A stretch of DNA of 64,000 nt, from the NCBI GenBank assembly GCA_965227945.1, contig CBDDGQ010000005.1, positions 930,001-994,000 of the forward strand, given 5' to 3'. Position 1 is the first letter of the stretch; each line of letters opens with the position of its first letter. The translations under genes were made by a program, and so were the position numbers. Of the stretch, positions 24,867 through 33,374 are shown piece by piece. The notes beneath the pieces were generated by a model, which made no database searches, was not told the origin of the DNA, and was given only the letters and a program-made list of their open reading frames with translations. The DNA is from Azorhizobium sp965227945. GTDB lineage: Bacteria; Pseudomonadota; Alphaproteobacteria; Rhizobiales; Xanthobacteraceae.

Positions 24867-26954
24867 TCAGGCGGCGCGGATGCGGGCGACGAAATTGTCG
24901 GTGGCCACCCGCAGTTCGCCGGAGGTGCGCGACAGTTCGGTGGAGGCCCCCAACACTTGGCTGGCCGCGCTGCCCGTCTCGGCGGCGGTCTGGTTGACCT
25001 GCACCATGTTCTCCGAGGCCTCGCGGGCGCCGTCCGAGGCGCGGGCGATGGAGCCGGCGATCTCGGAGGTGGCTGCCTGCTGCTGGGTCACCGCCGAGGC
25101 GATGCTGCCCGAGATCTCGTTGATGTGGCCGATGGTGGAGGCGATGCCGGTGATGGCGGCGACCGCCTCGTCGGTGGCGCGCTGCACCGTGGAGATCTGC
25201 GCCTCGATCTCGGCGGTGGCCTTGGAGGTCTGCTCGGCCAGGTTCTTCACCTCGGAGGCCACCACGGCGAAGCCGCGCCCGGCCTCGCCCGCCCGGGCCG
25301 CCTCGATGGTGGCATTGAGCGCCAGCAGGTTGGTCTGGCCGGCGATGTCGGTGATCAGGCGCAGGATGTCGCCAATGCGGCGGGCCGCTTCCGACATGGT
25401 GGTGACCTTGGAGGCCGCATCATTGGCCTCGGTCACCGCCACACCGGCAACGCGGGCCGACTCCTTGACGCGTGCGCCGATCTCGGTGACCGAGGCCGAC
25501 AATTCCTCTGCGGCAGCTGCCACCGAGCCGACCATGTCATTGGCCAGTTGCGAGGCCTGCGAGGCCTGACCGGAGCGGTTGGAGGTCTGCTCGGCCATCA
25601 CCGACATGCCGCGCGCCGAAGCCTGCAGCTCCTCGGAGGTGGAGGAGACCGCGCCAGCGATGCGGCCCACCACGCGATCCAGTTCGTCGGCCACTTCCTT
25701 AAACGCTGCGCGACGGTCCTCCTCGGCCTGAGCGCGGATGGTGACCTGTTCCGCCTGCAGGCGGACCATCTCCATGCTGTTGGCCCGCAGCACCTCGACC
25801 GCGCGGCCGATCTCGCCCACTTCGTCTTTGCGCTCCAAGCCCGGAATCATCACGTCGAAGACGCCGGTGGAGATCTGCTCGATGCCGACCGCCAGCTGGC
25901 GGATCGGCTGCACGACGCGGCGGGTGATGAAGACGGCGAAGCCGCCCACCAGAGCCAGGATCGCTACAATGCCGCAGCACGCCAGGATGAAGCCGAGGCG
26001 GGCGCCGGCGATGCTGGACTGGGACTGGACCGCGGCGGCGGCGAAGGCCGCGTCGCGGGCGGCCAACGCCTTGACCAGGATGGGGCTGATCTGAGCGCGC
26101 CACTCACCCACCGGCATGGGCGCCGGAGCATCGGGGGACTTGGCAGCGTCGAAAACGAGCTTGGTGACCTTGCCACCGTCGACGATGAAGCTCTTCTCGG
26201 TGGTTTCAAGCGATGCGGCAATGCCGGGCACGTCGTCCAGTTCGTTGCCGGCGTGCTGCAGCACGGCCCAGTAAGCGGCGACCTGGCCTTCCAGCAGCAG
26301 GAACTGCTCCACCGCCTCCGGCGTGAACTTCTTGCCGGAGCCCAGATAGGTGGTCAGCATGGTGGACCGGCGCCCGGCGATATCGCGCATGGCGGCGGCG
26401 ATACGGGCGAGCGAGGCGAGGCGGCCGATGGAGGCGTCTTCGTCGCTGGCGCGCAGTTCCAGGCCGGCGGAGATCTTGCCGATGGACTGGAGCACGTCCG
26501 TGGCCTCGGGCACATAGCGGGCGACGACGCCAGGATCACGCTCGGCGCGAACCTTCATCATCTGCGGCCATGCGGTGTCGCGCAACTGACGCAGCCGCGT
26601 GGCGGCCGTGGCGATCTGGCCTTCGACTGCGGTGCGATCACTGGTGTCGAGGGCGGCGACAAAGGTCTGCGCTGCGGCAAGAACTTCATCGGTGCGGCCG
26701 ACGTTGCGCTTTGCGGTCTCCACCATGGTCGGGGTGGGGACGGCTTCGCTCAGCAGCATCTGGTTGAAGTCGCCGCGTTCGACGGAATAGCGTTCGTTCA
26801 CATAAGCGAGATTGGCAAACACCTGCATCAGGCCCTGAGCTGCGGTGGCGGAGTGCCAGTGCTTCCATTCGCTGATTGCAAATACCACGCCGCCGGCCAG
26901 GGACACGGCGCCCAGCGTCGAAATACAGAGAAGAAACAAACCCCGAATGCGCAT
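24867..26954 (-). CDS. Methyl-accepting chemotaxis protein (tandem copy 2)
   Basis: A 695-aa paralogue with the same architecture as its neighbour: N-terminal helix MRIRGLFLLCISTLG, a periplasmic helical sensor (VNERYSVERGDFNQML), a second helix (FILACCGIVAILALVGGFAVFI), HAMP, and a signalling domain with the canonical TDIAGQTNLLALNATIEAAR tip. The HAMP-to-C-terminus half differs from copy 1 at only a few percent of residues. The sensor halves have diverged strongly, apart from short shared blocks such as RRSTM and EQFLL-EGQ. A strong GGAGGGTGGG site precedes ATG 26954. Probably a tandem duplication with different ligands. Confidence 0.93.
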   Translation of the reverse strand: MRIRGLFLLCISTLGAVSLAGGVVFAISEWKHWHSATAAQGLMQVFANLAYVNERYSVERGDFNQMLLSEAVPTPTMVETAKRNVGRTDEVLAAAQTFVAALDTSDRTAVEGQIATAATRLRQLRDTAWPQMMKVRAERDPGVVARYVPEATDVLQSIGKISAGLELRASDEDASIGRLASLARIAAAMRDIAGRRSTMLTTYLGSGKKFTPEAVEQFLLLEGQVAAYWAVLQHAGNELDDVPGIAASLETTEKSFIVDGGKVTKLVFDAAKSPDAPAPMPVGEWRAQISPILVKALAARDAAFAAAAVQSQSSIAGARLGFILACCGIVAILALVGGFAVFITRRVVQPIRQLAVGIEQISTGVFDVMIPGLERKDEVGEIGRAVEVLRANSMEMVRLQAEQVTIRAQAEEDRRAAFKEVADELDRVVGRIAGAVSSTSEELQASARGMSVMAEQTSNRSGQASQASQLANDMVGSVAAAAEELSASVTEIGARVKESARVAGVAVTEANDAASKVTTMSEAARRIGDILRLITDIAGQTNLLALNATIEAARAGEAGRGFAVVASEVKNLAEQTSKATAEIEAQISTVQRATDEAVAAITGIASTIGHINEISGSIASAVTQQQAATSEIAGSIARASDGAREASENMVQVNQTAAETGSAASQVLGASTELSRTSGELRVATDNFVARIRAA

Positions 26955-27165
26955 CCCACCCTCCAGATCGCGGTACCTCAGGGTGCAATTTCCACGAGAA
27001 GGCTTGTTCGAGGCTGTCTTTATAATAGCTAGCCATCAGGGCGTGCATTGCACAATTGTCCACGGCGGCGGAACAGCGCAGAGTCTGGTTGCGTCCGCGA
27101 CGACGGTTCAGGCCGCGAACTGATATCGAGAGGCGACGGAGGGGCCGGGGGCACCCATGGCCGCT

Positions 27166-27609
27166 TCAGTTCAGGAGGTCGCGCCGCACCCGCCAGCCGC
27201 CGGTCCCGTCTTCCGCCAGGGCTTCGGCCACCCGCGGATGGCGCACGGGCTCCTGCGAGGTGTCCGGTTCCAGATTCTGCTCGGACACGTAGGCGACGTA
27301 CTCGTTCTCGGCATTCTCCGCCAGCAGATGGTAGAAGGGCTGGTCCTTGCGCGGGCGGATCTCCTCGGGAATGGACAGCCACCATTCCTCGGTATTGTCG
27401 AACACCGGGTCGACGTCGAACACCACCCCCCGGAAGGGGAAGTGGCGATGGCGAACCACATCGCCAATGCTGAAGCGGGCGGTGCGGGTGCGGATCACCG
27501 GCTCCTCGGCGCCCGCCTCGGGCGTCGCCAAGGCGCCCAGGACCCGGCCCGCCACGCCCTTGGCGTTCCGCGGCCTCGACGTTCCCTGATCCTTGACGGT
27601 CCGCGTCAT
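27166..27609 (-). CDS. hspQ: Heat shock protein HspQ / hemimethylated-DNA-binding family
   Basis: A 147-aa protein of the HspQ (YccV) family; in Escherichia coli HspQ promotes Lon-dependent proteolysis and binds hemimethylated DNA. The domain spans about residues 43-120: ARFSIGDVVRHRHFPFRGVV, DVDPVFDNTEEWW, DQPFYHLLAENAE and AYVSEQNLEPD are all typical. A ~40-residue basic, probably disordered N-terminus and a short C-terminal extension flank it. ATG 27609 is chosen; an upstream in-frame start at 27696 has no ribosome-binding site. Confidence 0.9.
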   Translation of the reverse strand: MTRTVKDQGTSRPRNAKGVAGRVLGALATPEAGAEEPVIRTRTARFSIGDVVRHRHFPFRGVVFDVDPVFDNTEEWWLSIPEEIRPRKDQPFYHLLAENAENEYVAYVSEQNLEPDTSQEPVRHPRVAEALAEDGTGGWRVRRDLLN

Positions 27610-27708
27610 ACAAATGTTCCTTCGTGGGGGCGGGTGAGCACCACAGGCTGGGTGCCGTCTGTCCCTCGCTCCGATCAAGCTCACGGGGCGCATCATGCCC
27701 CGCGGCGG

Positions 27709-28749
27709 TTATAGGCCGTAGACCTTTGCCAGGTCTGCGTCCTTGGCGGCCACGATGCGGGCCAGATCCACAATGACCTTGGCCTGCTTCCAGGTGGCGT
27801 CGTCCTGCATCTTGCCATCGATCATCACCGCGCCGGCCCCATCCGGCATGGCTTCCAGAATCTTCAGCGCGAACGCCACTTCCCCAGGATCGGGGCTGAA
27901 GACCCGCTTGGCGATTTCGATCTGGGTCGGGTGGAGGGACCACGCCCCCACGCAGCCTTGCAGGAAGGCGTTGCGGAACTGGCTCTCGCACGCGGCCAGA
28001 TCGGCGAAGTCGCCGAAGGGGCCATAAAAAGGCTTGATGGCCGCCGCCGCGCAGGCATCAACCATTTTGCCGACTGTATAATGCCACAGATCCTGTTGAT
28101 AGGCGGCGCGCGGATTGTCGCCGTCAGGATCGGCCAGAACCTTGTACTCCGGGTGCCCGCCGCCCACGCGGGTCGTCTTCATGGCGCGGGAGGCGGCGAG
28201 ATCCGCCGGCCCCAGGCTCATGCCATGCATGCGCGGAGAGGCGGCGGCGATCTCTTCCACATTCTTAACCCCCTCGGCTGTCTCGAGGATGGCATGAATG
28301 AGAATGGGCTTGGGCACCGCGTGCTTTGCTTCCAATTGGGCCAGCAACTGGTCGAGATAAAAGATGTCCCAGGGCCCATCCACCTTGGGCAGCATGATCA
28401 CATCCAGCTTGCCGCCCACGGCGCCGACGATCTCGGTGATGTCGTCCAGCGCCCACGGGCTGTTCAAGGCATTGATGCGGGTCCACAGGCCGGTGGTGCC
28501 ATAGTCGACGGCCTTGGCCATCTCGATGAAGCCGGCGCGGGCGGCTTCCTTGGCGTCGATGGGGATGGCGTCTTCCAGATTGCCCAGCACCACATCCACC
28601 TGCCGGGCGATTTCCGGGACCTTGCCCCGCATCTTCTCCAGATGCGGTGGCACGAAATGAATCATGCGCTCCAGCCGCACCGGCAGCTCGCGATAGGGTG
28701 CGGGGGCGCCGATGGCCAAGGGTTTGAAGAAGTTGCGCGGCAGTTTCAT
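27709..28749 (-). CDS. mcl: Malyl-CoA lyase / HpcH-HpaI family CoA-ester lyase
   Basis: A 346-aa member of the HpcH/HpaI aldolase-citrate lyase family, closest in sequence features to L-malyl-CoA/beta-methylmalyl-CoA lyases of the serine cycle and ethylmalonyl-CoA pathway. Seen: MIHFVPPHLEKM, VDVVLGNLEDAIPIDAK (acidic Mg ligand), WTRINALNSPWALDD, VIMLPKVDGPWDI, HAILETAEGVKN with the second Mg-binding Glu, SLGPADLAASR, and GCVGAWSLHPTQI. A closely related (3S)-malyl-CoA thioesterase is the main alternative. Start 28749 has a strong GGGGGG ribosome-binding site. It is divergent from the GGCT-like gene. Confidence 0.88.
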   Translation of the reverse strand: MKLPRNFFKPLAIGAPAPYRELPVRLERMIHFVPPHLEKMRGKVPEIARQVDVVLGNLEDAIPIDAKEAARAGFIEMAKAVDYGTTGLWTRINALNSPWALDDITEIVGAVGGKLDVIMLPKVDGPWDIFYLDQLLAQLEAKHAVPKPILIHAILETAEGVKNVEEIAAASPRMHGMSLGPADLAASRAMKTTRVGGGHPEYKVLADPDGDNPRAAYQQDLWHYTVGKMVDACAAAAIKPFYGPFGDFADLAACESQFRNAFLQGCVGAWSLHPTQIEIAKRVFSPDPGEVAFALKILEAMPDGAGAVMIDGKMQDDATWKQAKVIVDLARIVAAKDADLAKVYGL

Positions 28750-28952
28750 GAAGCCCCCCGTTTGTGGAGAGAATGGACAGGCCGGAGCCGGGCGGCAAGC
28801 GCGATGTTGCCTCGCACAACCCAAAAGTGGCGTTGCGGCAGCCTTGCGCAGTGCGGGACCGCGTTACCGTTCACCGCGACGTCGGCTACGCTTATCTTGA
28901 CCCCACCGGCATGACCCCTACCATCCGCGCCGTCCGAGCCTGGGAGAGAACA

Positions 28953-29735
28953 GTGGTATCGCGGCGTGATTTACTGGCCGGCATGGTCGGGTTGGGACTC
29001 GGGCGCGCCCTCTGGGCGGATCCGGCGATGGCACGGGTTGTGGCCTCTGATCTGCCAACGCAATTCATCATCGGCTACGGCAGCCTCATCGATGCCGAGT
29101 CCCGCGCCGGCACGGCGGGGGCGCGCCTGGAAGCGGTGCCGGTGCGCGTGTCGGCCGATTTCGGCTATCGCCGGGTATGGAATCTGGTGGCGGGCAGCGG
29201 CTTCACGGCGTTGGGACTGGAGACGTCGGGACCGACCGCCACCGCCGAGACCATCAATGGGGTGATCTTCCCCGTGGACGGGCCGACCCTGGCGAAGTTC
29301 GACCGCCGCGAGATGGGCTACGACCGGGTTCCGGTGCCCAATGCCTTGATCCAGTCGCTGTCCTGGATGCGCCTGCCCGAGGCGGGCACCGCCTTCATCT
29401 ATGTGCCGAAGCCGGGCACCCGCGGGGCGGTTCCGGACGCGGCCCATCCCATCGTCCAATCCTATGTGGACCTCGTCCTGGGCGGCGCGCTGGCCTATGG
29501 CGAGGCGTTCGCCCGCGAAGTGGTGGAGACCACCTTCGGCTGGGACACCTTCTGGCTCAACGACCGCCCGTTCGCCCGGCGACCCTGGAGCGCCAATCCG
29601 GCGGCAGGAGCCATCGATCGGCTGCTGGCCACCACCCCGCCCGCCGCGGCGAGCTTTCCCAAGCGACTGCTGAGCGAAGACTATACCGCGCGCTATCTGG
29701 TGCCGGAGCGGCGCGCAGAGCCGGCGCGGCCCTGA
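28953..29735 (+). CDS. Gamma-glutamylcyclotransferase-like protein with Tat signal
   Basis: A 260-aa protein whose N-terminus VVSRRDLLAGMVGLGLG contains a twin-arginine motif and hydrophobic core, followed by a GGCT/AIG2-type fold: FIIGYGSLID (substrate-loop signature YGSL), RRVWNLVAGSGFTALGLE, INGVIFPVDGPTLAKFDRRE and YDRVPV. This fold covers gamma-glutamylcyclotransferases and related amide-cleaving enzymes. GTG 28953 is chosen because GGGAGAG lies 5 bases upstream and a compact Tat signal results; ATG 28911 is the alternative. Export through the Tat system is inferred. Confidence 0.75.
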   Translation: MVSRRDLLAGMVGLGLGRALWADPAMARVVASDLPTQFIIGYGSLIDAESRAGTAGARLEAVPVRVSADFGYRRVWNLVAGSGFTALGLETSGPTATAETINGVIFPVDGPTLAKFDRREMGYDRVPVPNALIQSLSWMRLPEAGTAFIYVPKPGTRGAVPDAAHPIVQSYVDLVLGGALAYGEAFAREVVETTFGWDTFWLNDRPFARRPWSANPAAGAIDRLLATTPPAAASFPKRLLSEDYTARYLVPERRAEPARP

Positions 29736-29777
29736 TCCTACCGCAGCGCATCGCGCATAGGTGCGGCGCGTGTCGTG

Positions 29778-29824
29778 CGTCCGGGGCATCTTGCCCGGAC
29801 GCGGCGAACATCGTCTGTTCGCCG
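29778..29824 (+). terminator. Double hairpin after the GGCT-like gene
   Basis: Two adjacent stems occur here: CGTCCGGG / CCCGGACG (29778-29801) and GCGGCGAACA / TGTTCGCCGC (29801-29824). A CCCTTT stretch follows. They lie between the GGCT-like gene and the AEC carrier and probably form a terminator. Confidence 0.5.
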
Positions 29825-29857
29825 CGTCCCTTTGCCGTGCTGGCCTAACGATTTCTC

Positions 29858-30817
29858 ATGACCGACCTCTTCGGCCTTGCTTTTCCGTTCTTTGGATTGA
29901 TTTTCCTGGGCTTCGGCTGCGGTCGGCTGGTCAAGCTACCGGAGGAGGGGCTCGCTTGGCTGTCCTTCTTCATCATCTATCTGGCGCTGCCGGCGCTGTT
30001 CTACCGGATCGTCGCCCAGACGCCCTTCGCCGAACTGGTCAATCCGCGCTTCATCCTGGCGATCGTGATCTCCACCGCCTCCACCGCTGTGCTGGCCCTG
30101 GGGCTGGCGCTGTGGCTGCGCAAGGGCAATGTGGGCGAGGCGGCCATCGCCACCACGGTGGGGGCCTATGCCAATGTGGGCTACATGGGCCCGGGCCTGA
30201 CGCTGGCCGCCATCGGCCAGGATGCGGCGACGCCCGCGGCGCTGATCTTCGCCTGCGACAGCCTGTTCTTCTTCACGCTGGTGCCGCTGCTGATCGCGGT
30301 GCATGGCCGCGGGGAGGGTTTGCTGAGCACCCTGGGCATGGTGGTGAAGCGGGTGCTCACCCACCCGTTCAACATCGCCACCTTGCTGGGCGTGCTGGCG
30401 GCGGCGTTTGAGTTCAAGGCGCCGGGCGCTGTCGAGCGGATGCTGGATTTCCTCAAGAATGCGGCCGCGCCCTGCGCGCTGTTCACGCTGGGCGTGACCG
30501 TGGCGCTGCGCCCGCTCAAGCGCATCCCGCGAGAACTGCCGCCGCTGTTGGTGCTGAAGCTGCTGATCCATCCGGTCATCGCTTTGCTGGTGCTGACCGC
30601 GCTCGGCACCTTCGCCGACCATTGGGTGCACACGGCGGTGCTGATGGCCTCCCTGCCGCCGGCGCTCAACTGCTTCGTGCTGGCGCGGCAGTATCGGATC
30701 TACGTGGAGGAGGCTTCGGCGGGCGTGCTGGCGGGCACGGCGGCGTCGGTGGCGAGCGTCACCGGGCTGCTCTATCTGATCCAGCAGAACTTGCTGCCGA
30801 TGCATCTGTTTCATTAA
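29858..30817 (+). CDS. AEC family transporter
   Basis: A 319-aa membrane protein of the auxin efflux carrier (AEC)/malonate carrier family, with ten predicted helices in two five-helix halves. Typical segments: FPFFGLIFLGFGCGRL, LSFFIIYLALPALFYRIVAQTP at the start, GAYANVGYMGPGLTLAAIG before the central loop, and ALFTLGVTVALRP and MASLPPALNCFVLARQY in the second half. Substrates in this family are organic anions such as malate or malonate. The actual substrate here is unknown. Confidence 0.88.
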   Translation: MTDLFGLAFPFFGLIFLGFGCGRLVKLPEEGLAWLSFFIIYLALPALFYRIVAQTPFAELVNPRFILAIVISTASTAVLALGLALWLRKGNVGEAAIATTVGAYANVGYMGPGLTLAAIGQDAATPAALIFACDSLFFFTLVPLLIAVHGRGEGLLSTLGMVVKRVLTHPFNIATLLGVLAAAFEFKAPGAVERMLDFLKNAAAPCALFTLGVTVALRPLKRIPRELPPLLVLKLLIHPVIALLVLTALGTFADHWVHTAVLMASLPPALNCFVLARQYRIYVEEASAGVLAGTAASVASVTGLLYLIQQNLLPMHLFH

Positions 30818-30862
30818 GGTGCGACGGGGGCCTGCCCCCCGACGGCCTGATGTCGAGTGCCC

Positions 30863-32038
30863 TCAGGCCGCGCGGCTGCCGAGGCCGAGGCGCATCACCT
30901 GGCGGCGCAGCGGGCCGATGCGGTCCAGCAGATAGAGGCCGAGGCCCCGGGCGCCCTGTACCGGCACCAGGTCGGACAGCAGCGAGCGGTTGAGCAGATC
31001 CACCGCCTTCATGCGCCCGTCGATGTCGCGGGCCCGGTCCGTGGCGTAGCGCGCCAGCACATCGGCGTTGCCCACATCGCCCCCATCGGGCACGGTGGTC
31101 ACCAGATCCACCAGGGACAGCGCATCGCGCAGGCCCAGATTCAGCCCCTGAGCGCCGATGGGCGGCATGACGTGGGCCGCTTCCGCCATCAGCGCCACGC
31201 GCGGCGCGGTGAGGGCGGAGGCGGTCTCGGCCACCAGCGGGAAGGCGGCGCGGCCTTGCTCGACCGTGAAGGCGCCGAGGATCGAAGAGGCCCGCCGCTC
31301 GAACTCCCGCGCCAAGGCGGGCAGGTCCATGCCCAGCAGGCGGATCGCCTCCTTGTCATCGACCACGCAGACGATGCTGGAGCGGTCTCCGGGCAGGGGC
31401 ACCAAGGTGAAGGGGCCGGTCTCGGTGTGGAATTCGGTGGAGATGTCCCAATGCGGCCGGGTGTGGCGCACCGTGGCGGTGACCGCCACTTGCGGATAGT
31501 CCCGGCGCTTCATGATGATGCCGCAGGCCTCGCGCACCTTGGACTGACGCCCGTCGGCGGCCACCACGAGGCGGGCGGCGAGGGGCGCCCCGCTGTCCAG
31601 GGTCAAGGTGGCATGGTCGGGACCTACCGTCAGGTCGGTGAGGGACGCGGTGATGATGCGTAGGGTAGGCAGGCTCTGAGCGACCTCACGCAACTCCCGC
31701 CGCAGAACGTCGTTCTCGATATTGTAGCCGAACGCCTCCAGGCCGATCTCGCCGGAGCGGAACGTGACTTCCGGCGCCCGGATCAGCCGGCGGGTGCCGT
31801 CGACGATGCGCAGGTCGCGCAGGGGCGCGGTCTGCGGGGCCAGCCGCTCCCAGACCCCGAAACGCTCCAGGATCTTGATGGAGCCGTCCAGCAGGGCGGT
31901 GGTGCGGTGGTCGCTGCCGCGCTCCGGCCCGGTCACCAGCGCCACCGAGACGCCGGACGTGGCAAGGCCGATGGCGACCGCCAGACCGGCCGCCCCGGCG
32001 CCAACCACTGCAACGTCGGTTCCCGTGACCTGCGACAT
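30863..32038 (-). CDS. UbiH/UbiF-type FAD monooxygenase, ubiquinone biosynthesis
   Basis: A 391-aa flavoprotein hydroxylase. VAVVGAGAAGLAVAIGLA is the dinucleotide-binding GxGxxG site, RLVVAADGRQSKVRE the DG motif, and MAEAAHVMPPIGAQGLNLGLRDA the FAD/ribityl motif, here AEAAH rather than the usual GDAAH. These place it with the UbiH/UbiF/Coq6 ring hydroxylases of ubiquinone synthesis. Which ring position it hydroxylates cannot be told from sequence. ATG 32038 is chosen. It is divergent from the quinone oxidoreductase gene 219 bases away. Confidence 0.85.
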   Translation of the reverse strand: MSQVTGTDVAVVGAGAAGLAVAIGLATSGVSVALVTGPERGSDHRTTALLDGSIKILERFGVWERLAPQTAPLRDLRIVDGTRRLIRAPEVTFRSGEIGLEAFGYNIENDVLRRELREVAQSLPTLRIITASLTDLTVGPDHATLTLDSGAPLAARLVVAADGRQSKVREACGIIMKRRDYPQVAVTATVRHTRPHWDISTEFHTETGPFTLVPLPGDRSSIVCVVDDKEAIRLLGMDLPALAREFERRASSILGAFTVEQGRAAFPLVAETASALTAPRVALMAEAAHVMPPIGAQGLNLGLRDALSLVDLVTTVPDGGDVGNADVLARYATDRARDIDGRMKAVDLLNRSLLSDLVPVQGARGLGLYLLDRIGPLRRQVMRLGLGSRAA

Positions 32039-32256
32039 GACCGTCTCCTTCGCTGTTGGCGGGCCTGCGACACTGGGGGCTCTGGGACCGCTCGCCGCTG
32101 AACCGCAGGCCCATCTTATCGTCATCCAGGAGCGACGTCGCGCGGGCGCATCGTCTCAGCATGCCTGGCCGGAAACGCCGGCACCCCGCCAGCCGCCTTG
32201 CCGCCCCCGCCCCAGCCCCTATGATCCCGATCGTTTCCAGTGACAGGAGTGGGGCC

Positions 32257-33231
32257 ATGGTGGCGGCGGTTCGGGTGCATCAGACGGGCGGACCGGAGGT
32301 GCTGACCTATGAGCGCATCGACCTGCCGCCGCCGGGCCCCGGCGAAGTGCGGTTGCGGCACACCGCCATCGGGCTGAACTTCGTGGATACCTATTTTCGC
32401 TCCGGCCTCTACAAGGCCCCGGTGCTGCCCTTGGTTCCCGGCAGCGAGGCGGCCGGCGAGGTGGAAGCGGTGGGCGACCACGTCACCGATTTCCATGTGG
32501 GCGACCGGGTGACCTATGCCACCGCTATGGGGGCCTATGCGGCGGTGCGCAACATTCCCGCCAGCGCCCTGATCCATCTGCCCGCCTCCATCGACGACCG
32601 CACCGCCGCCGGCATGATGCTGAAGGGCATGACCGCCTCCTATCTGGTGAAGCAGACCTATGCGGTCAAACCCGGCGACGTGGTGCTGATCCAGGCGGCC
32701 GCGGGCGGGGTGGGGCTGATCTTGGCGCAATGGGCGCATGCGCTGGGCGCCACCGTCATCGGCACGGTGGGCTCCAAGGAGAAAGCGGAACTGGCGCTCA
32801 GCAGCGGCACCGACCACGTCATCCTCTATCGCGACGAGGACTTCGTGCATCGGGTCAAGGAGATCACCTCCGGCAAGATGTGCGACGTGGTCTATGACGG
32901 CGTGGGCCAGGCCACCTATCCCGCCTCCCTGGATTGCCTGAAGCCGTTCGGCCTGTGGGTGAGCTTCGGCAATGCCTCGGGCGCCATCCGCAATTTTGAT
33001 CTGCTGGCCCTGTCGCAGAAGGGCTCGCTCTATGCGACGCGGCCCACGCTGGGCACCCATGTGGCCACCCGCAAGGCATTGCTGGCCACCGCCAACGAGC
33101 TGTTCGAGGCGGTACTCACCGGGGCGGTGAAGGTGCCCATTCACCAGAGCTACGCCCTGAAGGACGCGCAGAAAGCCCATCGGGACCTGGAAAGCCGGGC
33201 CACCACCGGCTCCAGCGTGCTGCTGCCCTGA
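32257..33231 (+). CDS. NADPH:quinone oxidoreductase, zinc-independent MDR family
   Basis: A 324-aa medium-chain dehydrogenase/reductase of the quinone oxidoreductase group. Seen: QTGGPEVL near the N-terminus, NFVDTYFRSGLY, PGSEAAGEVEAVG, the nucleotide-binding AAAGGVGLILAQWAHALGA, and VYDGVG. The structural and catalytic zinc Cys residues of alcohol dehydrogenases are absent, as expected. AGGAG lies just upstream of ATG 32257. It precedes rel by 143 bases, where rpoZ is found in many relatives. Confidence 0.88.
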   Translation: MVAAVRVHQTGGPEVLTYERIDLPPPGPGEVRLRHTAIGLNFVDTYFRSGLYKAPVLPLVPGSEAAGEVEAVGDHVTDFHVGDRVTYATAMGAYAAVRNIPASALIHLPASIDDRTAAGMMLKGMTASYLVKQTYAVKPGDVVLIQAAAGGVGLILAQWAHALGATVIGTVGSKEKAELALSSGTDHVILYRDEDFVHRVKEITSGKMCDVVYDGVGQATYPASLDCLKPFGLWVSFGNASGAIRNFDLLALSQKGSLYATRPTLGTHVATRKALLATANELFEAVLTGAVKVPIHQSYALKDAQKAHRDLESRATTGSSVLLP

Positions 33232-33374
33232 GCGGGCAAACCCTGCGAAACATTCGCAAAAATGCGCCGGGCGACTTGCGCCCGTGGGCATCCTGCATGA
33301 TATCTCCAAGTCCATAAGATGACACGGCGGGGCGTTTGCGGCCCACCCGTGCTGCGACGGACCCGTTCCCGGCC

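Noticed and set aside
22582..27032. Two long plus-strand frames opposite the chemoreceptor genes
   Set aside because: Both translate to near-identical Gly/Asp/His-rich repeats because they mirror the duplicated chemoreceptor sequence; no start site or known domain.
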